DNA of 64,000 nt from Rhodococcus erythropolis NBRC 15567 (GCF_001552595.1 NZ_BCRM01000019.1:91129-155128), one strand, 5' to 3'. Positions 6,794 to 15,819 are shown, counted from the first letter of the stretch. Notes: generated by a model not told the origin, from the letters alone. A program made the numbers and translations.

Positions 6794-9541
6794 GTGAGCC
6801 CCGCAACCACAACTCGGTCCAGCACGTCCACCGCTTCAGCCGGCACCACCGGCAAGGCGGACGATCGCCCTCTTCTGATGCTTCTCGACGGGCATTCGTT
6901 GGCATTTCGCGCCTTCTATGCGCTGCCGGCAGAGAACTTCAAGACACACAGTGGGCAGGCCACCAACGCGGTGTACGGCTTCACGTCGATGTTGATCAAC
7001 CTTCTTCGTGACGAGCAGCCCACCCACTTGGCCGCGGCTTTCGACGTGTCGCGTCAGACGTTTCGCGCCGACCTGTTCCCCGAATACAAGGCGCAGCGCG
7101 CGAAGGCTCCGGACGAATTCAAGGGCCAGATCGACATCACCAAGGACGTTCTCGGCGCGCTGGGCATCCCGGTCATGGCCGAGGAAGGTTTCGAGGCCGA
7201 CGACGTGATTGCCACGTTGACCACGCAGGCGGAGGCACTCGGATACCGGGTTCTCGTCGTGACCGGCGACCGCGACTCGCTGCAGCTGGTGACCGACAAC
7301 GTCACTGTGCTCTACCCGAAGAAGGGTGTCTCGGAGCTCACCCGATTCACGCCGACGGCCGTCGAGGAGAAGTACAGCCTCACTCCGTCGCAGTATCCGG
7401 ATTTTGCTGCCCTGCGCGGCGACCCGAGTGACAACCTCCCCGGTATCCCCGGCGTCGGCGAGAAAACCGCTACCAAGTGGATCCGTGAGTACGGCGACCT
7501 GCAGGGACTGGTAGACAACGTGGACAAGGTCCGCGGCAAGGTAGGCGACTCGCTACGCGAGAACCTTGCAAACGTCCTGCTCAATCGTCAGCTCACCGAG
7601 ATGGTTCGCGACGTTCCGTTGCCGTACACGCCCGAGCAGTTGGTGTTGGCCCCGTGGGACCGCGAGAAGATTCATGCGTTGTTCGACGATCTCGAGTTCA
7701 AGGTTCTCCGCGATCGACTGTTCGCGACCCTGTCGTCGTCCGAGCCCGAAGCAGAGGAAGGGTTCGAGGTCAGCGGCGACGCACTTGCCCCGGGTGCGGT
7801 TGCCGCGTGGCTCGACGCCCACGCGCGAACCGGTGAGCGTCACGGCGTCACGGTGCTCGGAACCAGAACTCCGTTTGCCGGCGACGTCACTGCACTCGCG
7901 ATCGCGGCCTCCGACGGTGAATGTGCGTACATCGCGGCGTCGACGGCAACACCGGAAGACGAAGCAGCTCTCGGTGATTGGCTCGCCGACGCATCGCAGC
8001 CGAAGGCGCTGCACGAAGCCAAGTGGGCGATCCACGCTCTGCGTGGGCGTGGTTGGACGCTCGGTGGACTGACCAGCGACACCGCTCTGGCCGCATACCT
8101 CGTCCGGCCGGGCCAGCGCAGCTTCAATCTCGACGACCTCTCGCTCCGCTACCTCAAGCGTGAACTGCGCGCCGAAACATCCGGCCAGGAACAGCTTTCA
8201 CTGCTCGACGACACCGAACAGCTCGATGCCGAAGCAGCCGAGACCGCGATGCTCAGCGCTCAGGCCGTTCTCGACTTGGCAGCTGCACTGGACACCGAGT
8301 TGGAGTCGATCGAGTCCAAGTCGCTCCTCTCCGACATGGAACTGCCGTTGACGATCGAGCTCGCACAGATCGAGGCCACCGGCATCGCCGTCGACAGCGC
8401 GCATCTGCACGATCTTCAGAGCCGTTTCGCCTCCCAAGTCGCCGACGCCGCAAACTCCGCGTACGAGGTGATCGACAAGCAGATCAACCTGGGTTCGCCG
8501 AAGCAGCTGCAGGTGGTCCTGTTCGAAGAACTCGACATGCCCAAGACCAAGAAGACGAAGACGGGCTACACCACCGACGCCGAGGCGTTGCAGGGTCTGT
8601 TCGACAAGACAGGACACCCGTTCCTCGAACACCTTCTCGCGCACCGTGACGCGACGCGTATGAAGGTGACCGTCGACGGTCTTCTCAAGGCCGTGGCCGA
8701 AGACGGACGCATTCACACGACGTTCAACCAGACGGTCGCCGCGACCGGACGTCTGTCGTCGACCGATCCGAACTTGCAGAACATCCCGGTGCGAAACGAC
8801 GCGGGGCGCGAGATTCGCGACGGATTCGTAGTCGGGCAAGGTTTCGACGTTCTGCTCACTGCCGACTACAGCCAGATCGAAATGCGCATCATGGCGCACG
8901 TGTCAGGCGACGAGGGACTGATCGAGGCATTCAACACCGGTGAGGACCTGCACAGCTTTGTCGGCTCGCGCGCATTCGGTGTACCGATCGAAGAGGTAAC
9001 TCCTGAACTGCGTCGCCGGGTCAAGGCGATGTCCTACGGTCTGGCCTACGGGCTCAGTGCTTACGGATTGGCGTCGCAGTTGAAGATTTCGACCGAAGAA
9101 GCGAAGCAGCAGATGGATGCGTACTTCGCTCGTTTCGGCGGCGTGCGGGATTACCTCCACGCGGTGGTCGAGCAGGCACGTAAGGACGGCTACACCTCGA
9201 CGCTCTACGGTCGTCGTCGCTACCTGCCGGACCTCAACAGCGACAACCGTCAGCGTCGTGAGGTGGCAGAACGGGCTGCCCTGAATGCGCCGATCCAGGG
9301 CACCGCAGCCGACATCATCAAGGTCGCGATGATCAATGTTCAGAAGGCTCTCGCCGACGCCGGATTGAAGTCGCGCATGCTGCTGCAGGTGCACGACGAA
9401 TTGGTGCTCGAAGTGGTCGCCTCCGAGTTGGAGGAAGTCACCGCACTGGTCAAGGACAAGATGGCCACAGCCATCGAGTTGTCGGTACCCCTGGACGTTT
9501 CGGTGGGAACCGGTCGAAGTTGGGACAGCGCGGCTCACTGA
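6794..9541 (+). CDS. polA: DNA polymerase I (5'-3' exonuclease + polymerase, inactive 3'-5' exonuclease)
   Basis: Repair and Okazaki-fragment-processing polymerase, 915 residues, close to mycobacterial PolA. The N-terminal flap/5'-nuclease domain (about 25-320) begins with LLMLLDGHSLAFRAFYAL and has the GDRDSLQLV and H3TH-like GIPGVGEKTA motifs. The middle domain (330-530) lacks the exonuclease motifs: no DxE where exo I should be, so proofreading is probably lost. The polymerase domain has motif A (DYSQIEMRI), the O-helix RRRVKAMSYGLAYG with Tyr748 where E. coli has Phe762, and motif C QVHDELV. Start is GTG 6794. It ends just before a strong hairpin. Confidence 0.97.
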   Translation: MSPATTTRSSTSTASAGTTGKADDRPLLMLLDGHSLAFRAFYALPAENFKTHSGQATNAVYGFTSMLINLLRDEQPTHLAAAFDVSRQTFRADLFPEYKAQRAKAPDEFKGQIDITKDVLGALGIPVMAEEGFEADDVIATLTTQAEALGYRVLVVTGDRDSLQLVTDNVTVLYPKKGVSELTRFTPTAVEEKYSLTPSQYPDFAALRGDPSDNLPGIPGVGEKTATKWIREYGDLQGLVDNVDKVRGKVGDSLRENLANVLLNRQLTEMVRDVPLPYTPEQLVLAPWDREKIHALFDDLEFKVLRDRLFATLSSSEPEAEEGFEVSGDALAPGAVAAWLDAHARTGERHGVTVLGTRTPFAGDVTALAIAASDGECAYIAASTATPEDEAALGDWLADASQPKALHEAKWAIHALRGRGWTLGGLTSDTALAAYLVRPGQRSFNLDDLSLRYLKRELRAETSGQEQLSLLDDTEQLDAEAAETAMLSAQAVLDLAAALDTELESIESKSLLSDMELPLTIELAQIEATGIAVDSAHLHDLQSRFASQVADAANSAYEVIDKQINLGSPKQLQVVLFEELDMPKTKKTKTGYTTDAEALQGLFDKTGHPFLEHLLAHRDATRMKVTVDGLLKAVAEDGRIHTTFNQTVAATGRLSSTDPNLQNIPVRNDAGREIRDGFVVGQGFDVLLTADYSQIEMRIMAHVSGDEGLIEAFNTGEDLHSFVGSRAFGVPIEEVTPELRRRVKAMSYGLAYGLSAYGLASQLKISTEEAKQQMDAYFARFGGVRDYLHAVVEQARKDGYTSTLYGRRRYLPDLNSDNRQRREVAERAALNAPIQGTAADIIKVAMINVQKALADAGLKSRMLLQVHDELVLEVVASELEEVTALVKDKMATAIELSVPLDVSVGTGRSWDSAAH

Positions 9542-9571
9542 GTCGGCGCCAAGGCAGCCTGGCTACGAAAA

Positions 9572-9609
9572 GAGCGCGCTCCGAATCGAATTCGATTCGG
9601 AGCGCGCTC
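9572..9609. terminator. 38-bp perfect palindrome, bidirectional terminator of polA and trx
   Basis: Two 19-bp arms, 9572-9590 and 9591-9609, joined with no spacer (centre GAA|TTC). It lies between the convergent stops of polA (9541) and the thioredoxin gene (9617). In RNA it folds as a long hairpin with a minimal loop. Confidence 0.8.
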
Positions 9610-9616
9610 GCTTTCG

Positions 9617-9988
9617 CTATTCAGCTGAAGCGGTTTGCTCTGCGATCTGCTTGCGGACCTCGTCCATGTCGAGTGCCTTGACCTGAGTGACGAGCTCTTC
9701 GAGTTGAGCGGCGGGAAGAGCGCCGGCCTGGTTGAACACGAGTACGCCTTCGCGGAAGGCCATGATCGTGGGGATGGAGCGGATGTTCGCGGCCGCTGCG
9801 ATTCCCTGCTCGGCCTCGGTGTCGACCTTGGCGTGAACGACGTCGGCGTGCTTCTCCGAAGACGCTTCGAACGTCGGTGCGAACTGGCGGCACGGGCCGC
9901 ACCAGGAGGCCCAGAAGTCCACGAGGACGACGTCGCTGCCGTTGATCGTTTCGTCGAAGTTCTGCTGGGTGAGTGTCTGGGTGGCCAC
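9617..9988 (-). CDS. trxA: Thioredoxin (TrxB1/Rv1471 type)
   Basis: Cytoplasmic thiol-disulfide oxidoreductase with the active site WASWCGPC near residue 30 and the cis-proline segment SIPTIMAF near 74. About 123 residues with a single thioredoxin fold and a short helical C-terminal tail. The sequence looks closest to M. tuberculosis TrxB1 (Rv1471): VVHAKVDTEAE and FNQAGALP are shared as I recall that protein. GTG 9988 is chosen because AAAGGA lies 5 nt upstream; longer in-frame starts would add a non-homologous leader. It stands alone, sharing a terminator with polA and ending the accessory block's minus-strand side. No thioredoxin reductase is nearby. Confidence 0.9.
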   Translation of the reverse strand: MATQTLTQQNFDETINGSDVVLVDFWASWCGPCRQFAPTFEASSEKHADVVHAKVDTEAEQGIAAAANIRSIPTIMAFREGVLVFNQAGALPAAQLEELVTQVKALDMDEVRKQIAEQTASAE

Positions 9989-10062
9989 AGGGGTCCTTTC
10001 CATTGTGCGGGCTGTTGGTGTGTGCAACGCCCCGGAACCGCTGATTCTTCCCTGAGCCGATT

Positions 10063-11058
10063 TCAGCTTGCGTTCTCGGTCGCCCGAAACGTCCGGCGGT
10101 AGGCCTGGGGCGTGGTGCAGCGAAGCCGGATGAAGTGCTGGCGAAGCACGGCGCCGCCGCCGAAACCGACGCGTTCCGCGATGACATCGACGGAGAGGTC
10201 CGAATTCTCCAGGAGTTGCTGGGCGGCCAGTACTCGCTGATCGCTGAGCCAGCGGGCGGGAGTTGTTCCCGTTTCCGCTTGGAAACGGCGGGCAAATGTG
10301 CGAGCGGACATGTTCGCTCGGGCCGCGACCATTCCGACAGTGAGGTCGAGGGCGAGATTCTCCGTCATCCAGTCGAGGAGTGGGGCAAGGGTTGCACTCG
10401 GCGTCGAGGTGAGGGGAGTGGCGACGTACTGGGCCTGCCCACCGTCACGGTGGGGTGGCACCACCATCCTTCTCGCGATGCCGTTGGCGACACGAGAACC
10501 CTGTTCCTTTCGCACGATGTGCAGGCACAGATCGATTCCTGCCGCGGTGCCTGCGCTGGTGAACACCGGATCTTCGTCCACGTACAACACGTCCGGATCG
10601 ACCTTGGCTTCCGGATACGTCTGGGCAAGCCTCTCTGCGTGCCGCCAATGCGTCGTGCATCGCCTTCCGTCCAGTAGGCCAGCCGCGCCGAGGACAAACG
10701 CTCCGGTGCACAGGCTCGCCACCTTGGCGCCCCGGGCTACGGCCTCGTTGAGTTTGACCAGCAGGGGATCGACACTCGAGTCGGGACTCGGTGAGCACAT
10801 GTACGCGTCGCCGGCGTCGTAGGTTCCGCCGGCGGAAACGACGATGAGGTCGGCGTCGTCGAGAGAATCGAGGTTGTACGGAACATCGATGTTGTAACCG
10901 AACCGCGTTCGGATCGGGCCCGGAACTGCGGCGATCAGCGAGAAGTCGTACGTGGGGAGGCCGTCGTCGGATCGGTCGAAGCCGAAGACTTCACATGCCA
11001 CGCCGAGTTCGAACGCCTCGGTCATCGGCATCAGTGGGACCACCACTTTCGCGAGCAT
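10063..11058 (-). CDS. AraC-family regulator with DJ-1/PfpI sensor domain (FtrA-like)
   Basis: One-component transcription regulator of 331 residues. Residues 1-185 form a class I glutamine-amidotransferase-like (DJ-1/PfpI) domain with the family motif SLCTGAFVLGAAGLLDG, including the elbow Cys, and TTHWRHAE. Residues 215-320 form the two helix-turn-helix units of an AraC DNA-binding domain (MSARTFARRFQAETGTTP, VAxxVGFGGG-type second HTH). It diverges from the membrane peptide/EamA exporter pair, with four related heptamers in the 100-nt gap, so it is likely to control that pair and itself. The ligand is unknown; related proteins respond to small amines, aldehydes or drugs. Confidence 0.9.
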   Translation of the reverse strand: MLAKVVVPLMPMTEAFELGVACEVFGFDRSDDGLPTYDFSLIAAVPGPIRTRFGYNIDVPYNLDSLDDADLIVVSAGGTYDAGDAYMCSPSPDSSVDPLLVKLNEAVARGAKVASLCTGAFVLGAAGLLDGRRCTTHWRHAERLAQTYPEAKVDPDVLYVDEDPVFTSAGTAAGIDLCLHIVRKEQGSRVANGIARRMVVPPHRDGGQAQYVATPLTSTPSATLAPLLDWMTENLALDLTVGMVAARANMSARTFARRFQAETGTTPARWLSDQRVLAAQQLLENSDLSVDVIAERVGFGGGAVLRQHFIRLRCTTPQAYRRTFRATENAS

Positions 11059-11068
11059 CTTTCGAGTG

Positions 11069-11132
11069 TGACAGAAAAACGGGAAAGTGGCAGAAAATCG
11101 TCCAAGTCTGGCTTTTCTGCCACTACTGCCAC
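11069..11132. promoter_or_regulatory. Four-site operator between araC-type regulator and EamA exporter operon
   Basis: Two direct copies of GTGRCAG (11069-11075 and 11088-11094) are followed by two direct copies of the complement CTGCCAC (11117-11123 and 11126-11132). The inner pair sits in a perfect 12-bp inverted repeat (11087-11098 with 11113-11124). The layout suits binding of AraC-type dimers; which regulator binds is inferred from adjacency. Confidence 0.6.
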
Positions 11133-11158
11133 GTGGGACATTCCGTCAGGCTGGACAC

Positions 11159-11275
11159 ATGGCAATCATCGTCGTCAGCCTCTTGGTCCTACTGGTCCTG
11201 AACGTACTAGCTCTTGCCGGCCGAACGCCCGACACTCGTCACGACGTCAGTCCGCACGGAGACTTCACCCTTTGA
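11159..11275 (+). CDS. 38-residue single-span membrane peptide coupled to the EamA transporter
   Basis: Short frame starting ATG 11159. Residues 2-20 are a strongly hydrophobic segment (IIVVSLLVLLVLNVLALA) and the rest is a polar tail ending HGDFTL. It lies directly behind the operator array. Its stop codon overlaps the start of the transporter as TTGA, so translation of the peptide probably feeds initiation on the transporter's weak TTG. Such peptides can be partner subunits or simply act as leader cistrons. No strong Shine-Dalgarno is visible, so the start is less certain than the frame. I do not recognise a named family. Confidence 0.55.
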   Translation: MAIIVVSLLVLLVLNVLALAGRTPDTRHDVSPHGDFTL

Positions 11276-12201
11276 GGGCAAGTCTGGCCTTTCAATACAC
11301 CGCAGCTGCGGTGGTGTGGGGCGCTAGTTTCCTCTTCATGAAGATCGGGCTCGAAGGTCTGTCCTTCACACAGGTAGTTCTGTGGCGCTTGGTCTTCGGT
11401 GCGCTCGCGCTGGTTCTCGTGTCAGCGGTCAGCCGGATCGGCCTACCGAGGGAATTTCGTGTCTGGAAGCACCTAGCTTTTCTCGCAGCGACGCAATGCA
11501 TCGTTCCGTGGCTGCTGTTCAGTTGGGCGGAGCAGGACATGTCCTCGGGACTCGCGAGCATCTACAACGCCACCACGCCACTGATGACTATGGCTGTCTC
11601 CCTTGCCTTTCTGCCGGGGGAGACGCTGACGCGATACAAGTCGCTGGGGTTGCTTCTCGGATTCGGTGGAGTGCTGATCGTGTTGGCGCCGTGGAATCTC
11701 GGCGTCGGTGGAACCCTCAGTGCGCAGGTGGCTTGCCTGGGAGCGACTGCGTCGTACGGGATTTCGTTTGTCTACCTCAGGCGTTTCGTGCTTCCTCTCG
11801 GCGTCGACACTCGTACGGTCGCGCTTGTGCAGATCAGTATCGGTGCTTTCGTGATGGTTCTGGCCTCTCCGGTCGTCGCAAACACGCCGATGCACCTCAC
11901 GCCGGCAGTTGTCCTGTCGATGATCGCTCTGGGCGCACTGGGGACCGGGCTCGCATTCATCTGGAACACCAATGTCGTTCAGGGGTGGGGGCCGACTGCG
12001 GCGTCCACCGTCACTTATCTCAGTCCAGTGGTGGGCGTCGCTCTCGGCGCAATAGTCTTGGACGAAAGCGTTGGCTGGAATCAGCCGGTTGGTGCGCTGG
12101 CGGTGATCGCGGGAATCCTGGTGACCCGACGTGCAACCCGCTCTGTCACACCGGCGGTGTCAGTAACCATTCCGTCTTCTGTTCGCCGTCCCAGCGCCTG
12201 A
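11272..12201 (+). CDS. EamA/DMT-family exporter (10 TM)
   Basis: Drug/metabolite transporter superfamily protein of 309 residues with two EamA repeats of about five helices each; the first starts QYTAAAVVWGASFLFMKIG. Members export amino acids, metabolites or drugs. TTG 11272 is proposed as start: it overlaps the stop of the small membrane peptide (TTGA), and GGAG lies about 10 nt upstream. A longer in-frame start at 11068 would run through the operator and a non-homologous leader. The 3' end overlaps the convergent phosphoesterase gene by 56 nt. Regulation by the divergent AraC-type protein is inferred. Confidence 0.85.
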   Translation: MRASLAFQYTAAAVVWGASFLFMKIGLEGLSFTQVVLWRLVFGALALVLVSAVSRIGLPREFRVWKHLAFLAATQCIVPWLLFSWAEQDMSSGLASIYNATTPLMTMAVSLAFLPGETLTRYKSLGLLLGFGGVLIVLAPWNLGVGGTLSAQVACLGATASYGISFVYLRRFVLPLGVDTRTVALVQISIGAFVMVLASPVVANTPMHLTPAVVLSMIALGALGTGLAFIWNTNVVQGWGPTAASTVTYLSPVVGVALGAIVLDESVGWNQPVGALAVIAGILVTRRATRSVTPAVSVTIPSSVRRPSA

Positions 12202-12667
12202 TCCCGCCGCTGCGCCCGTGAATCACGTCGGTGCCCAGCAGGGCGATGGCTTCACCCAGACGTGCAGGTTCGACGCGTCGGGCGAGCGTCACATGAGGCG
12301 TCCACGCGCCGGGCTCGACGTGGGCGGGAAGTGCCGTCGAGCCAACTGTTGACTCGGCTATTTCTCGGTGCAGGTGAAGGAGTGCACGCGAAGGAACAAC
12401 CGAGCGCGCCAAGACCATCTGCTTGCCGCCGAACACGACGTAGCCACCCAGCCGGACCTCGAAGTCCGGGGCCGAGAAGCGCCGCACCAACAGTTCGTCG
12501 ATCTCCGCGGGGATCTCACGGGCGACGAACAGCGTGATGTGCGGACGGTTGGACGGGCTGTGATGAGAGGCCTGACTCGGTAATCCGGCGTCGGCGAGTA
12601 GCTGCCATTGTGCTCGCACTGCCGACTCACTCACCGGATCGAGGAGCAATTCCACCGACTGGACCAT
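12146..12667 (-). CDS. 2H phosphoesterase / 2'-5' RNA ligase family protein
   Basis: LigT-like 2H phosphoesterase of 173 residues, defined by two HxT motifs: HITLFV (near residue 43) and HVTLAR (near residue 124). Families with this fold cleave 2',3'-cyclic phosphates or ligate RNA in vitro; the substrate here is unknown. ATG 12667 (MVQSVELLLD) is preferred over upstream in-frame starts, because the family core starts right there and the upstream stretch lies opposite the start of the divergent dehydrogenase. No good ribosome binding site is visible, so it may be read from a leaderless transcript. Confidence 0.8.
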   Translation of the reverse strand: MVQSVELLLDPVSESAVRAQWQLLADAGLPSQASHHSPSNRPHITLFVAREIPAEIDELLVRRFSAPDFEVRLGGYVVFGGKQMVLARSVVPSRALLHLHREIAESTVGSTALPAHVEPGAWTPHVTLARRVEPARLGEAIALLGTDVIHGRSGGIRRWDGEQKTEWLLTPPV

Positions 12668-12719
12668 GGTGAGCAATGATTGCCTGATGACAGGTGCGAG
12701 CGCAATCGGTACTCCGGCC

Positions 12720-13784
12720 ATGCGGCTGGGGCTCATGCACGGCGACGGAATCGGCCACGAAATCGTCCCGGCGACACGGCAGATCGTGGATGCGGCGCTG
12801 TCATCGGTTCACGCTCCGCCCGTCGAGTGGGTCGAGCTTCCGCTCGGGAGTACGGCCATCGACACTCACGGCACGCCAATTCCCGACGAAACCATCGATG
12901 GGTTGGGGCAGCTGCAAGGCTGGATCCTCGGACCCCATGACAGCGCGTCGTATCCCGAGAGGTTTCGCGGACAACTCACCCCCGGCGGCGTCATCCGGAA
13001 AAAGTTCGAGTTGTTCGCGAACATCCGACCGGCAGCAGCGTTCCCCGGCGTCAAGGCGATGGTCCCCGACATGGATCTGGTGATCGTCCGCGAGAACACC
13101 GAGGGGTTGTACGCGGATCGGAACATGGCAGTCGGCAGCGGCGAATTCATGCCGACGCCAGACATCGCCCTGGCCGTCGGTGTGTTCACCCGCGCTGCAT
13201 GCGAACGGATCGCACGCACTGCCTTCGCGTTGGCGTCGCGTCGGCGCAATCACGTCACGATCGTCCACAAGGCCAACGTCCTGACACTGACCACCGGCCT
13301 CTTCCGCGACGCCTGCCGAACCGTCGCCGCGGAGTACCCCCACGTAGTCGTCGACGACGAGCACGTCGACGCGATGGCGGCGCACCTCGTTCGACGCGGC
13401 GGAGACTTCGACGTCGTGGTGACCGAAAACATGTTCGGCGACATTTTGTCGGATCTGGCGGGCGAGCTGTCCGGTTCACTCGGAACCGCGCCATCGATCA
13501 ACGCTTCCGAGACGCAGGTCATGGCTCAGGCTGCGCACGGTGCAGCACCCGACATCGCCGGGAAGAACCGGGCGAACCCGACGGCACTGTTCCTCTCGAG
13601 TGCGATGATGCTCGACTGGCTCGGTGATGCGCGCGGAGATCGGTTGTTGTCTGCGGCGGCACGCCGCATTTCAGACGCGGTTCGTACGACCATCGCGTCG
13701 GGTATCGCGACCGCCGACCTCGGCGGTTTGGCATCGACCAGCGAATTTTCCGAAGTCGTGTACGCACACACTCTGCGTCGCTGA
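12720..13784 (+). CDS. Isocitrate/isopropylmalate dehydrogenase family oxidoreductase
   Basis: NAD(P)-dependent beta-hydroxyacid oxidative decarboxylase of about 354 residues. It has the N-terminal fold start LGLMHGDGIGHEIV, substrate-binding region RENTEGLYADR, catalytic Lys in HKANVLTLT and the metal/substrate acid cluster ENMFGDILSDLAGEL. It cannot be assigned to isocitrate, isopropylmalate or tartrate from sequence alone. It is not in a leucine operon, so leuB is unlikely. ATG 12720 starts directly at the conserved core; ATG 12687 and GTG/ATG sites back to 12666 are in frame and possible. It is transcribed divergently from the 2H phosphoesterase, with starts almost touching. Confidence 0.82.
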   Translation: MRLGLMHGDGIGHEIVPATRQIVDAALSSVHAPPVEWVELPLGSTAIDTHGTPIPDETIDGLGQLQGWILGPHDSASYPERFRGQLTPGGVIRKKFELFANIRPAAAFPGVKAMVPDMDLVIVRENTEGLYADRNMAVGSGEFMPTPDIALAVGVFTRAACERIARTAFALASRRRNHVTIVHKANVLTLTTGLFRDACRTVAAEYPHVVVDDEHVDAMAAHLVRRGGDFDVVVTENMFGDILSDLAGELSGSLGTAPSINASETQVMAQAAHGAAPDIAGKNRANPTALFLSSAMMLDWLGDARGDRLLSAAARRISDAVRTTIASGIATADLGGLASTSEFSEVVYAHTLRR

Positions 13785-13909
13785 TTCTTGTACGACAGGC
13801 CGGAATCTTGCGAAGTCGGCGACGGTGGAACTCCTGCCGTAACCTACCGTTCGACTGAATTTCGGATGGACGTTGCAAGTGCGGCGATCGACGAGTGGAG
13901 AGCAGAGTC

Positions 13910-14863
13910 GTGGTCGATGAAAACGCACGGGCACCAAGGCCACGTGGCGTGGGTTATGGCTCGAGCAGTGGCGGGCGTATCCGCACCAACGTGGTGCGAG
14001 TCCTGTTGGTGGGCTTGATCGTCGCACTGTGCGGCGGGTGTGTGACCAACAACGAGGGCCTCGTTCCGGAGGGGCCGCCACTTGACATCCAGAAGGTGCC
14101 CGAGATCGCCGCCCTGTTGCCCCCGAACGTCAGAGAGTCGGGCAAGCTGCAGGTCGGGGTCAACATTCCTTACGCACCAAACGAATTCAAAGATGAGAAT
14201 GGCAAAATCGTCGGCTTCGACGTCGACATCATGAACGCAGTGGCGACTGTGCTCGGGGTCGAAGCTGTCTATAACCAGGCCGACTTCGACAAGATCATCC
14301 CCGCTATCCAGTCGGGAAGCTACGACCTCGGCATGTCTTCGTTCACCGACTCCAAGGAGCGGGAGAAGTCGGTCGACTTCGTCACGTACTACAGCGCAGG
14401 TATCCAGTGGGCTCAGCGGCCGGACAATCCCGTGGACCCGAACAATGCGTGTGGGTTGCGAGTGGCGGTACAGACCACAACTACCGAGGACATCGACGAA
14501 GTACCCGCCAAGAGCGAGGCATGCGTCGCTGCGGGCAAGCCGCCCATCGAGAAGATCAAGTACGACAGTCAGGACGATGCGGCCAATGCTCTCATCCTGG
14601 GTCGAGTCGACGCGTTGTCCGCTGATTCGCCAGTGACCGGCTATGCGATCAAACGGAGTAAGGGGCGAATGGAAGCTGCCGGTGAGCCCTTTGATTCCGC
14701 GCCGTACGGCTGGCCGATCGTGAAGGGTTCCGCCCTTGGTCCCGCCCTGCAGCAGGCAATGCAGTACCTGATCGACAACGGTGTCTATCAACAGATCGCG
14801 CAGACCTGGAGTGTCGAGGCCGGCGTCATCGAAGTATCCAAGATCAACGGCGCGGAAAGCTGA
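13910..14863 (+). CDS. Polar amino acid ABC transporter substrate-binding protein
   Basis: Solute-binding protein family 3 (type II periplasmic-binding fold), about 317 residues. It has an N-terminal membrane segment (about 28-43) ending CGGC; the Cys has Gly at -1 and -2 but Cys at -3, so it is a non-canonical lipobox. The binding fold runs from LQVGVNIPYAPNEF through GFDVDIMNAVA, DFDKIIPAIQSGSYDL and SSFTDSKERE. GTG 13910 is chosen for a GGAG 9 nt upstream; GTG 13895 is also in frame. The stop overlaps the permease start (TGATG), giving a three-gene import operon. Substrate is probably glutamate, aspartate or another polar amino acid, by family only. Confidence 0.88.
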   Translation: MVDENARAPRPRGVGYGSSSGGRIRTNVVRVLLVGLIVALCGGCVTNNEGLVPEGPPLDIQKVPEIAALLPPNVRESGKLQVGVNIPYAPNEFKDENGKIVGFDVDIMNAVATVLGVEAVYNQADFDKIIPAIQSGSYDLGMSSFTDSKEREKSVDFVTYYSAGIQWAQRPDNPVDPNNACGLRVAVQTTTTEDIDEVPAKSEACVAAGKPPIEKIKYDSQDDAANALILGRVDALSADSPVTGYAIKRSKGRMEAAGEPFDSAPYGWPIVKGSALGPALQQAMQYLIDNGVYQQIAQTWSVEAGVIEVSKINGAES

Positions 14864-15819
14864 TGAACATGACAACAACTGAGACTGGCGATCCGGCGCC
14901 GATCAAGGCGATCCCACTGCGCAGACCGGGCCGATGGGTCGCAGCAGTCGTGGTGGTGGTCCTGGTGGGGCTCTTTATCTACGGTTCGGCGACCAATGAA
15001 CAGTTCGGCTGGGCGACTTACCGCCAGTACCTCTTCGACGCTCGAATTTCGAAGGCCGCCTGGGTCACCATTCAACTGACAATTCTGTCGATGGCAGCCG
15101 CGATCGTTCTGGGCATCGTCCTCGCGGTAATGCGGCTGTCGCCGAACCCGGTGCTGAAGTCCGCTGCCTGGGTGTATTTGTGGGTCTTCCGCGGCACGCC
15201 CGTTTACGTCCAGCTCGTCTTCTGGGGTCTCTTCCCCTCCATATACAAGAGCATCGATCTCGGCGTTCCGTTCGTCCATCAGTTCGTGCATTTCGACATG
15301 CAAGATCTCCAGGCGGCGTTTCTCTTCGCAGTCATCGGACTCGCATTGAACGAGGCGGCGTACATGGCCGAAATCGTCCGTGCAGGTATCGCCTCGGTCA
15401 ACGAAGGTCAGACCGAAGCGTCAGTGGCTTTGGGAATGACGTGGGGCCAGACGATGCGGCGAACGGTCCTTCCCCAGGCGATGCGGGTGATCATCCCACC
15501 GACCGGCAACGAATTGATCAGCTTGCTCAAGACGACTTCGCTGGTGACCGCAGTGCCGTTGAGTACCGAACTCTACGGACGAGCGAGAGACATATCCGGT
15601 GCAAATTTCGAGCCGATCCCACTCTTGATGGTCGCGGTTACGTGGTACCTCGCAATGACCAGTGTTCTCATGGTCGGCCAGTACTACGTCGAACGCCACT
15701 ATTCGAAAGGGTCGACGAGGACGCTCACCACTCGCCAGCTTCAGGCACTCGCCGACGCACAGGGCAAAGAAACGGTAGTGGAGACACTCCCGGATATTCC
15801 AGGAGGAGAACGCAGATGA
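14863..15819 (+). CDS. Polar amino acid ABC transporter permease (HisM/GlnP family)
   Basis: Inner-membrane permease of 318 residues. An N-terminal anchor ([15 protein letters not shown]) precedes the conserved BPD_transp_1 region: [31 protein letters not shown] and the EAA loop [28 protein letters not shown] segment that docks on the ATPase. A polar C-terminal tail of about 40 residues follows the last helix. It overlaps both neighbours (TGATG upstream, ATGA downstream), so the three subunits should be produced in coupled amounts. This single permease probably forms a homodimer. Confidence 0.9.
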   Translation: MNMTTTETGDPAPIKAIPLRRPGRWVAAVVVVVLVGLFIYGSATNEQFGWATYRQYLFDARISKAAWVTIQLTILSMAAAIVLGIVLAVMRLSPNPVLKSAAWVYLWVFRGTPVYVQLVFWGLFPSIYKSIDLGVPFVHQFVHFDMQDLQAAFLFAVIGLALNEAAYMAEIVRAGIASVNEGQTEASVALGMTWGQTMRRTVLPQAMRVIIPPTGNELISLLKTTSLVTAVPLSTELYGRARDISGANFEPIPLLMVAVTWYLAMTSVLMVGQYYVERHYSKGSTRTLTTRQLQALADAQGKETVVETLPDIPGGERR

